Below, piece after piece: positions 7,495 to 13,983 of a stretch of 17,311 nucleotides of DNA. The notes under the pieces were generated by a model. It was not told where the DNA came from and made no database searches. It saw only the letters and a program-made list of their open reading frames with translations. Origin of the DNA: Candidatus Eiseniibacteriota bacterium (lineage in GTDB: Bacteria; Eisenbacteria; RBG-16-71-46; JAGVPR01); contig JAGVPR010000208.1 in assembly GCA_020052115.1 (NCBI GenBank), positions 1 through 17,311 on the forward strand, written 5' to 3'. The position numbers and the translations under genes are program-made. Each line of letters starts with the position of its first letter. The first letter of the stretch is position 1.

Positions 7495-9755
7495 GGCGCG
7501 CTATCCTCACCCGTTCTCTCCTGGCCGCTGCGGCGCTGGTTTTGTCGCTGGCCGGCTGCGAGAAGGACACGAAGACCCAGCTCATTCCGAACTCGCCGCC
7601 TGTCATCGAGATTACCGGCGGGGCTGCGGAGAACCAGCCCGACGACTACAAGGTGGAGTTCTTCTGGTTCGGCTACGACACGGACGGTGAGATTGATCAC
7701 TTCGAAATGTCGGTGGACGATACGGTCTTCGCCCCGGCGGACACCACGACCCAGTTTTCCCGCTCGGTCCGTTTCGCTGCCGACAGCCTCGCCGTTGACG
7801 GTAGCGGCGGCACGGTGAGCGGCGACTTCCACCGCTGGCACCGCTTCTACGTGCGCGCCGTGGATAACAGGGGAGCCGTCTCCCGGCCGGACCGCCGCAC
7901 CTTCAACGCGTACACGATCGCCCCGTTCACGGAGTTCCTCATGCCCGAGGGCGGCCGGACGTCGCAGTTCTCCTCCACGGTCCGCTTCAAGTGGAAGGGG
8001 CAGGACGACGATTCGAGCGCGCCGGACCGCGAGCCGGTCGGGTACCGGTACAAGCTCGTGAATGTGGTCAACATACTCACGGGATGGGGTGAGGACTGGG
8101 AATGCGGTCGCGCCGGAGCGATCCAGGAGAGCTTGGGGTGTCTGAACGACGACGGTTCGGTGAATCCGAGCCGCGCGAATCTGAATAGGGCATGGCCCGA
8201 CTCGGTGCTGAGGAACCCCGCGGTCTCCGATTCGATCAAGAAGGAGTGGATCCAAGTCCGTGAAAGCACCCGCGCCGGCTACATGCAGTATTGGGAGCCG
8301 GTGACCTCGGCCTGGATAGACGTCCCCGGAGACATCAAGCAGCTTCGCCTCGAGAACCTCCCGGATGGAGGGCACGCCTTCGCGGTCCGGGCGGTGGACG
8401 AGGCCGGCGCCGTCGAGCCGGACTACATCCGCCACCTGGGCAAGCCCGCGGGCAATGTTTTCATCTTCGAGTCGCTCACGTCGATTCCCGCCAGGCCCAG
8501 GCTTACCGTGTTCGAGTCGTCGCTTGGACAGTTCGTCTTCCCGAAGAACGGCAACTCCGTGGAATGGGAGGTGCCGGCGGACAAGCAATTGAGATTCGGC
8601 TGGAAGGCCGACGCCAACGACTACGGGGGCGAGATCCAGGGGTTCAACTATGGGGTTGATATCCCCGATCCTTCGAGCGAGATGCAGGCCGAAGGCGGTC
8701 GCGGCGGCTGGATCGGATGGGCCATGTGGCCCGGAAATATCACCCCGATCGTCTTTCCGCCGTCCGACGACGGCGTCATCCACTACCTCTACATCCGCGC
8801 CCGTGACACCCGCGGCAGCCAGCAGCTCGGGATCGTGAAGCTGAAGGTTGTCGCTTTCCCGTTCGACAAGAAGATCCTCATCATTGACGACTTCGCGAAC
8901 TACACGGGCAACCCGCCCGATGGCAGTCAGGACCTGTTCAACGACCGCGTGCTGCAACACCGGTTCGCCTATGCGGACTCGGGTGAGATGACTTGGATCT
9001 ACGGCCCCGGACTGCTGCCGCCTCCGTTGGAGCCGCCGTCGCCACCGACGCTCTCGGTCCTGTCGCGCTACAGGATGATCATCCTGTACCTGCAGGAGTC
9101 GGGAACGAACTCGGGCGACGCCTCCGTGACCGGCAACTTGACCTCAGCCGACAACCCTGAGAACCCCAGGCATAATCCGAAGCGCCGCGCGCTGGCGACC
9201 TATGCCGGGGCCGGCGGCAACGTCTGGGTCTGGGGTACGGCCACGTGCGGCGGCCTGCAGGGCGACGACTACGACTATCCGAAGGAACCCCAGAACGATG
9301 CCGGCCAGGAGACGGGCGACCCGCAGCTCTTCGACAGCAACTCGTTCCTCTATAGCGTGCTGCAGATCCGGCGCGGCGTCATCCAGATCAACCGGGATTC
9401 TCGTTCCAACAACGTGCTGATGCGGGCCGACGCTTCCGCGGAGGCCCTTGCTGAGGGATTCCCGAACCTCGAGATTGACCGTGTCAAGTTGCCGGACCCG
9501 GTCCGGGGGCTCTCGGGGGCGGAGACGATCCAGGGCGCACCGCTGATCGTGGCGGGTCTGGACACGCTCTACAAGTACAGGGCGAAGTCGGTGAGCTCCC
9601 AGTTCGACAACAGACCGGCTGCGCTCTACTATCGCTCGCCGGCGGGCATCCAGGGCGACGTCGCCTACTTCGGGTTCTACTACTACTTCTTGAAGGAAGA
9701 TCAGGTGCAGGGGATGTGCACCAAGGTGCTGGATCGGTTCTTCTCGGATCGCTAG
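7491..9755 (+). CDS. Lipoprotein with three Ig-like repeats and a C-terminal Rossmann/GATase-like domain
   Basis: A 754-residue protein; ATG 7491 overlaps the previous stop, with AGGGAGG at 7473-7479. The signal sequence ends in a textbook lipobox LAGC (Cys23). Three units resemble those of the preceding lipoprotein: residues 57-66 (FFWFGYDTDG), 166-173 (FKWKGQDD) and near 369 (FGWKADAND). From about residue 460 the character changes: KKILIIDD (460-467), a later buried strand RMIILYLQ, then RRALATYAGAGGNVWVWG. This alternation of strands and glycine turns resembles the Rossmann-like fold of class I glutamine-amidotransferase-like domains often found in secreted proteins of these phyla. I could not place a catalytic Cys-His-Glu triad, so an enzymatic role is unproven. 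The frame is open upstream to 7164, but that part overlaps the previous gene and lacks a signal. It may be a partner of the preceding lipoprotein. Confidence 0.82.
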   Translation: MRRAILTRSLLAAAALVLSLAGCEKDTKTQLIPNSPPVIEITGGAAENQPDDYKVEFFWFGYDTDGEIDHFEMSVDDTVFAPADTTTQFSRSVRFAADSLAVDGSGGTVSGDFHRWHRFYVRAVDNRGAVSRPDRRTFNAYTIAPFTEFLMPEGGRTSQFSSTVRFKWKGQDDDSSAPDREPVGYRYKLVNVVNILTGWGEDWECGRAGAIQESLGCLNDDGSVNPSRANLNRAWPDSVLRNPAVSDSIKKEWIQVRESTRAGYMQYWEPVTSAWIDVPGDIKQLRLENLPDGGHAFAVRAVDEAGAVEPDYIRHLGKPAGNVFIFESLTSIPARPRLTVFESSLGQFVFPKNGNSVEWEVPADKQLRFGWKADANDYGGEIQGFNYGVDIPDPSSEMQAEGGRGGWIGWAMWPGNITPIVFPPSDDGVIHYLYIRARDTRGSQQLGIVKLKVVAFPFDKKILIIDDFANYTGNPPDGSQDLFNDRVLQHRFAYADSGEMTWIYGPGLLPPPLEPPSPPTLSVLSRYRMIILYLQESGTNSGDASVTGNLTSADNPENPRHNPKRRALATYAGAGGNVWVWGTATCGGLQGDDYDYPKEPQNDAGQETGDPQLFDSNSFLYSVLQIRRGVIQINRDSRSNNVLMRADASAEALAEGFPNLEIDRVKLPDPVRGLSGAETIQGAPLIVAGLDTLYKYRAKSVSSQFDNRPAALYYRSPAGIQGDVAYFGFYYYFLKEDQVQGMCTKVLDRFFSDR

Positions 9756-9768
9756 GAGGATAGCGCTA

Positions 9769-9823
9769 GCGCCGGGCGCTGTCCGGCGCGCAGAGGGTGG
9801 CCCATCCGCGCCGCGGGTGGGCC
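9769..9823 (+). repeat. Two GC-rich hairpins between lipoprotein and third operon gene
   Basis: GCGCCGG (9769-9775) pairs with CCGGCGC (9783-9789). GGCCCATCCGCG (9799-9810) pairs with CGCGGGTGGGCC (9812-9823) apart from one T-G wobble. No T-run follows either one. They fill much of the 121-bp spacer and may partly reduce read-through or protect the upstream mRNA. The downstream gene has no promoter that I can see. Confidence 0.65.
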
Positions 9824-9876
9824 GCGCGCTGGAATGCGCCGCCGGGGCGGCGGTGGGGGTCCTCAAGGAGAGGCAC

Positions 9877-10812
9877 GTGGAACGAAATCGAGTGCGAGCA
9901 GGGTGGGCGGGCTGTCTGGCGGCGGTCCTGTTGATCGCGGACATCGGGGCGGCCCGGGCCGAGACGATCATCACGTCCGTCCTTCCCGGAAGCCGCAGGG
10001 TGGACTTGACGTGGATGCGGGCTGCGGAGGATTCGTTCCACACGGCGGCGTTGGACACGGCCGTGGCCCATCAAAACGGCTACGGCGTGGCGCCCAACGT
10101 GCCCGACTTCCGCGACACCTCGTTGTGCGTCCCGTTGCAGGATGGAGAACGCCTGTTCAGGGGCTACAAGATCTGGCGGAAGGCGGCGTACGATCCGGGG
10201 TTCATCCTGCTGAGGAAGATCGGGATCTGCGATACCCTCTACACGTTCGGCTTTCGGGATCTCGTCCGGCGCTTCGTGGACCCGGATTCGATCTTCGCGC
10301 GCGTCGGGAGGATGGGCGACGATGATCGCGATCCGAGCCTTCCGGTCCCGGGGCCTTTCGACGGTTTCGACTACGAGTACTCGGTGACCGGATACGAGGT
10401 CATGCTGATCGCCGTGCCGGAAGGAAGCGCGGTGCACGAGGTGGACCGGAGTACGCCCGAAGAGGCGGCGTGGGGGGCTAGGATCCAGCCGAACTCGACT
10501 GCCGACCCGTCAATCCCCTTCCTCGACAGGGTGCGCGTGGTGCCCAACCCGTTCGTCGTGAGCGCCGCGTGGAGCCAGGCGCCGAAGATCCAGTTCCAGA
10601 ACCTGCCGCAGCAGGCGACCGTCAGGATCTACACGACGGCCGGCGATCTGGTCCGCATCCTCCGGCACGACGGCGGCGTGGACGGCTTCGGCTCGAAGGA
10701 CTGGGACCTCAAGAACGGGGATGGCCGTGACGTCATGCCGGGCATCTACCTCTTTCATGTCACCACTCGCAGCGGGGAGGAGACCAAGGGGCAATTCGTG
10801 GTCATCCGTTGA
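9877..10812 (+). CDS. Exported protein with fibronectin-like region and PNPF C-terminal module
   Basis: A 311-residue protein starting at GTG 9877, with AAGGAG at 9865-9870; an in-frame GTG at 9817 lies inside the upstream hairpin and lacks a ribosome site. A Sec signal peptide covers residues 1-28, ending ARA before Glu29. The middle (29-215) has strand patterns such as RRVDLTW, FRGYKIWRKA and FDYEYSVTGYE, reminiscent of fibronectin type III folds. The C-terminal module (219-311) begins VVPNPF and ends GIYLFHVTT...KGQFVVIR, closely parallel to the end of the 1097-residue protein (PNPFNP ... RQLVLLK). In FCB-like phyla such ends are read as FlgD-Ig or type IX sorting modules; no secretion genes of that system are in the window. 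It is probably the third member of the operon starting at 5773. Partner or ligand unknown. Confidence 0.8.
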   Translation: MERNRVRAGWAGCLAAVLLIADIGAARAETIITSVLPGSRRVDLTWMRAAEDSFHTAALDTAVAHQNGYGVAPNVPDFRDTSLCVPLQDGERLFRGYKIWRKAAYDPGFILLRKIGICDTLYTFGFRDLVRRFVDPDSIFARVGRMGDDDRDPSLPVPGPFDGFDYEYSVTGYEVMLIAVPEGSAVHEVDRSTPEEAAWGARIQPNSTADPSIPFLDRVRVVPNPFVVSAAWSQAPKIQFQNLPQQATVRIYTTAGDLVRILRHDGGVDGFGSKDWDLKNGDGRDVMPGIYLFHVTTRSGEETKGQFVVIR

Positions 10813-11001
10813 GACGGCTGCCCTGATCGCGCGCTCTTCGCGGGCCGCTCCGGTCGAAAAGGGCTTCTTCGCGGCTTCGTCCGGCGGAGAGGCGCGTTTC
10901 CGCTAGAGCGGCTCGTTTTCTGTGATGTTCCCGGGGCGAGAGCCCCTGATCTGCCACGGCCTTGCCTTGTGGGGCGAGGCGCCAGCAGGGAGGGCCGCTT
11001 C
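10813..11001 (+). other. Spacer before the catabolic genes: weak terminator candidate and two hairpins
   Basis: CCGC-TAGA-GCGG at 10900-10911 is followed by CTCGTTTTC, a weak terminator candidate for the exported-protein operon. GGGGC-GAGA-GCCCC at 10933-10946 is a hairpin with a GNRA-type loop. GCCTTGCC (10959-10966) pairs with GGCGAGGC (10973-10980) with one T-G wobble, just before the ribosome site AGGGAGGG at 10987-10994. I found no convincing -35/-10 pair here, so the promoter of the downstream genes is unidentified. The two hairpins in front of the ribosome site could regulate translation, but match no riboswitch I know. Confidence 0.4.
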
Positions 11002-12498
11002 ATGGCCGAGACCTTCAAGAACTTCATCGGCGGCGAGTGGGTGGATGCCGCCTCCGGCAAGCGCTTCGAGAACCGAAACCCCGCCGACTGGAACGAGGTC
11101 GTCGGGACGCACCCCGATTCCGACGCCGGCGACATCGAGCGGGCCGTCCTCGCCGCCGCGAAGGCGTTCAAGACGTGGCGGCTGGTGCCCGCGCCCAAGC
11201 GGGCGGAGATCCTCTTTCGCGCCGGCCAGATCATGGCGGAGCGCAAGGAGGAGCTGGCGCGCCTCATGACGCGCGAGATGGGGAAGGTCCTCGCGGAGAC
11301 GCGGGGCGACGTCCAAGAGGGGATAGACACCGCGTTCTACTCCGCGGGCGAAGGGCGCCGGATGTACGGCGAGACGACGAACGCCGAGATGCCGAACAAG
11401 TTCGCGATGTCCATCCGGCTTCCCGTGGGTGTCTGCGGGATGATCACGCCGTGGAACTTCCCGATGGCCATCCCGACCTGGAAGATGTTTCCCGCGCTCG
11501 TCTGCGGCAACACCGTCGTGCTCAAGCCGGCGAGCGACACGCCGGCGACGGCGGCGAAGCTCGTGGGCGTTCTGGCGGATGCGGGGTTCCCGCCGGGCGT
11601 CGTGAATCTCGTCACGGGCGGTGGCGGACGCGTGGGAACGCCGCTTATCGAGCATCCCAGCGTGCGGCTCATCTCCTTCACCGGATCCTCCGAGGTGGGA
11701 CGCCGGATTGCGGCGACGTGCGGCGAGAAGCTCAAGCTCTGCTCGCTCGAGCTGGGCGGGAAAAATCCAATGATCGTCATGGAAGACGCCGATCTCGACC
11801 TCGCGCTGGAGGGCGCGCTCTGGGGCGCCTTCGGCACGACCGGCCAGCGGTGCACGGCGACGAGCCGGATCATCCTGCACGAGAAGATCGCGGACTCATT
11901 CACCGAGCGGCTCGTCGAGCGCGCGCGCAAGCTGCGCCTCGGAAACGGCCTCGAGCCCGGCTCGGAGGTCGGGCCGCTGGTCAACAAGGGACAGCGCGAG
12001 TCCGTTCACGGGTACGTGCAGATCGGTCTCAAGGACGGGGCGAAGCTCCTCACCGGCGGCAAGGCCGCCGCTGGCCCCGGGCTCGAGAACGGGTGGTTTT
12101 ACGAGCCGACCGTCTTTGGAAGCGTGACGCCTGGGATGCGCATCGCGCGCGAGGAGATCTTCGGGCCGGTGGTCGCGATCCTGACGGTGAAGAGTCTCGA
12201 AGGGGCGATCGAGGTGGCGAACGACACCGACTACGGTCTCTCCTCGTCCATCTACACGCGGGACGTGAACCGGGCTCACATCGCGATCCGCGACATCGAG
12301 GCCGGCATCACCTATGTCAACGGCCCGACGATCGGTGCCGAAGTGCATCTGCCGTTCGGCGGCGTCAAGGACACGGGCAACGGCCACCGCGAGTCCGGGC
12401 GCCAGGTGCTCGATGTGTTCAGCGAGTGGAAGTCCATCTACGTGGACTACAGCGGCAAGTTGCAGAAGGCGCAGATAGACGACGTCGAGATTCAATAG
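11002..12498 (+). CDS. NAD(P)-dependent aldehyde dehydrogenase (ALDH superfamily)
   Basis: A 498-residue protein, the usual length. Catalytic parts are complete: Asn152 in TPWNFP, Lys175 in VVLKPAS, the FTGSSEVG nucleotide-binding turn (226-233), general base Glu250 in LELGGK, nucleophile Cys284 in GQRCTA and Glu385 in EEIFGPV. It oxidises an aldehyde to the acid in the cytoplasm. The C-terminal GPTIGAEVHLPFGGVKDTGNGHRESG-like region (441-466) is, from memory, typical of the branch with alpha-ketoglutarate-semialdehyde and aminoadipate-semialdehyde-type dehydrogenases, so a semialdehyde substrate is likely. The class III aminotransferase 46 bp downstream fits: it would make the semialdehyde that this enzyme oxidises. 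The exact substrate (succinate, glutarate or aminoadipate semialdehyde) cannot be read from the sequence. I chose ATG 11002 for its AGGGAGGG site at 7-bp spacing; an in-frame GTG at 10969 lies in the spacer hairpin. Confidence 0.93.
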   Translation: MAETFKNFIGGEWVDAASGKRFENRNPADWNEVVGTHPDSDAGDIERAVLAAAKAFKTWRLVPAPKRAEILFRAGQIMAERKEELARLMTREMGKVLAETRGDVQEGIDTAFYSAGEGRRMYGETTNAEMPNKFAMSIRLPVGVCGMITPWNFPMAIPTWKMFPALVCGNTVVLKPASDTPATAAKLVGVLADAGFPPGVVNLVTGGGGRVGTPLIEHPSVRLISFTGSSEVGRRIAATCGEKLKLCSLELGGKNPMIVMEDADLDLALEGALWGAFGTTGQRCTATSRIILHEKIADSFTERLVERARKLRLGNGLEPGSEVGPLVNKGQRESVHGYVQIGLKDGAKLLTGGKAAAGPGLENGWFYEPTVFGSVTPGMRIAREEIFGPVVAILTVKSLEGAIEVANDTDYGLSSSIYTRDVNRAHIAIRDIEAGITYVNGPTIGAEVHLPFGGVKDTGNGHRESGRQVLDVFSEWKSIYVDYSGKLQKAQIDDVEIQ

Positions 12499-12544
12499 CC
12501 GGGCGGCGGATGGGGCCCCTCGGGGCGGTGGGAAGGAGGGCGTT

Positions 12545-13900
12545 GTGGCGACGGCAAAGACGGGTCCGGACATCCGGACGGCACTCCCGGGTCCGAAGGC
12601 GCAGAAGCTGATAGAGAAGGATCAGAAGTTCATCTCTCCATCGTACACACGGACATACCCGCTCGTGGTCGAGAAGGGGCGCGGCGTGTATCTGTGGGAC
12701 GTGGACGGCAACCGCTTCATGGACTTCAATGCGGGAATCGCCGTTTGCTCCACGGGTCACTCGCATCCGAAGGTCGTGAGCGCGATCAAGGCGCAGGCGT
12801 CGCGGTTCCTCCACATGTCGGGCACGGACTTCTATTACGGTCCGGAGATCCGTCTGGCCGAGGAGCTGGCGGCCATCGCGCCGGGGCGCTCCGCGAAGAA
12901 GTCGTACCTGTGCAACTCGGGCACCGAGGCGGTCGAGGCGTGCCTCAAGCTCGCCCGATACAAGACGCACCGGCCGCTCATGATCGCCTTCTACGGCGCA
13001 TTCCACGGGCGCACGATGGGATCGCTGGCCCTCACAGCCTCGAAGGCGACGCAGAGGAAGTATTTCGGCCCCATGCTCGCCGGGGTGTCGCACGTCCCGT
13101 TCGCGGACTGCCGCCGCTGCCCTTTCAACGTGAAGTTCCCGACGTGCAACTTCGCGTGCGTTTCCTTCATCGAGGACGTCGTCATGAAGAAGACGACCCC
13201 GCCGGAGGACGTCGCGGCACTCGTCGTCGAGCCGGTGCAGGGCGAGGGCGGGTACGTGATTCCGCCGCCGGGGTACTTCGAGAAGTTGCGCGAGCTGTGC
13301 TCTCGATACGGCATCCAGTTCGTCGTGGACGAGGTACAGTCCGGCTTCGGGCGCACGGGGAAGATGTTCGCCATCGAGCACTGGAACGCGGACCCCGACA
13401 TGATCGCCGTCGCGAAGGGGATGGCCTCGGGGATGCCGCTCGGGGCGTGCATCGCCCGCGCGGACGTCATGGATTGGCAACCGGGTTCCCACGGGACCAC
13501 CTTCGGCGGCAACCCCGTCTCGTGTGAGGCGTCGCTCGCCACCATCCGGCTCATTCGCGAGAGTCTGATGGAGAACGCGCGCACGATGGGCGAGTACATG
13601 AAGCGCTCGCTCGAGCAGATGCAGGCGCGCCACCGCACCATTGGCTGGGTGAACGCCCTCGGGCTCATGATCGGGATGGAGATCGTGCGGGAGCCGGGTT
13701 CGACGGTCGGCGATCCGAAGATGCGCGACCGGATCGTGGAGGAGTGCTTCCGGCGCGGGCTTCTCATCCTCGGATGCGGGCCGAGCGCTCTCCGCATCTC
13801 CCCGCCGCTCGTCGTGCGCCGCGCGGACGCGCGCATCGCGCTGGAGATCCTTGACGACGCGCTGACCGCGGTCGAGAACGGGAAGAAGCGCGCCCGCTGA
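12545..13900 (+). CDS. Class III PLP-dependent aminotransferase (GABA/ornithine-type)
   Basis: A 451-residue fold-type I PLP enzyme starting at GTG 12545 behind GGAAGGAGGG. Visible motifs are LWDVDGNRFMDF (50-61), the phosphate-binding NSGTEAVE (124-131), AFHGRTMGSLALT (152-164), EPVQGEGGY (229-237), Asp262 in VVDEVQSGFGRTG, the Schiff-base Lys291 in AVAKGMASGMP and HGTTFGGNP (316-324). It moves an amino group, usually the terminal one of an omega-amino acid, to a 2-oxo acid. Several archaeal and bacterial relatives are instead amino-acid racemases, so racemisation is an alternative. A four-cysteine stretch, Cys189-x2-Cys192-x8-Cys201-x3-Cys205, lies at a position where some relatives also carry cysteines, and could bind metal. 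The aldehyde dehydrogenase is 46 bp upstream and tryptophanase 83 bp downstream, suggesting one amino-acid catabolic operon. Substrate not determined. Confidence 0.92.
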   Translation: MATAKTGPDIRTALPGPKAQKLIEKDQKFISPSYTRTYPLVVEKGRGVYLWDVDGNRFMDFNAGIAVCSTGHSHPKVVSAIKAQASRFLHMSGTDFYYGPEIRLAEELAAIAPGRSAKKSYLCNSGTEAVEACLKLARYKTHRPLMIAFYGAFHGRTMGSLALTASKATQRKYFGPMLAGVSHVPFADCRRCPFNVKFPTCNFACVSFIEDVVMKKTTPPEDVAALVVEPVQGEGGYVIPPPGYFEKLRELCSRYGIQFVVDEVQSGFGRTGKMFAIEHWNADPDMIAVAKGMASGMPLGACIARADVMDWQPGSHGTTFGGNPVSCEASLATIRLIRESLMENARTMGEYMKRSLEQMQARHRTIGWVNALGLMIGMEIVREPGSTVGDPKMRDRIVEECFRRGLLILGCGPSALRISPPLVVRRADARIALEILDDALTAVENGKKRAR

Positions 13901-13925
13901 GGTTTATGGGTTCGAGGCGATGAAG

Positions 13926-13963
13926 CTCCCCGCGGAAGCCGGCGTGCCGGTTTCCGCGGGGGG
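13926..13963 (+). promoter_or_regulatory. Long hairpin directly before the tryptophanase ribosome site
   Basis: CCCCGCGGAAG (13928-13938) pairs with TTTCCGCGGGG (13951-13961), and the inner CCGG (13939-13942) with CCGG (13947-13950) around the loop CGTG. This makes a nearly perfect stem of 15 pairs with one G-T wobble, extendable at the base to 13926/13963. It is followed within 10 bases by AAGGAGGT (13970-13977). No T-run is present, so it is not an ordinary terminator. It could act as an mRNA processing or stability element between the two genes, or limit ribosome access. Confidence 0.7.
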
Positions 13964-13983
13964 GATCGCAAGGAGGTGGCCCC

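Noticed and set aside
7437..8960. 507-residue open frame on the minus strand
   Set aside because: Antisense shadow of the second lipoprotein; composition is Arg/Val/Leu-rich and no family is recognisable.
10962..12611. 549-residue plus-strand frame overlapping the aldehyde dehydrogenase
   Set aside because: Out of frame with the complete dehydrogenase motifs and very Arg-rich.
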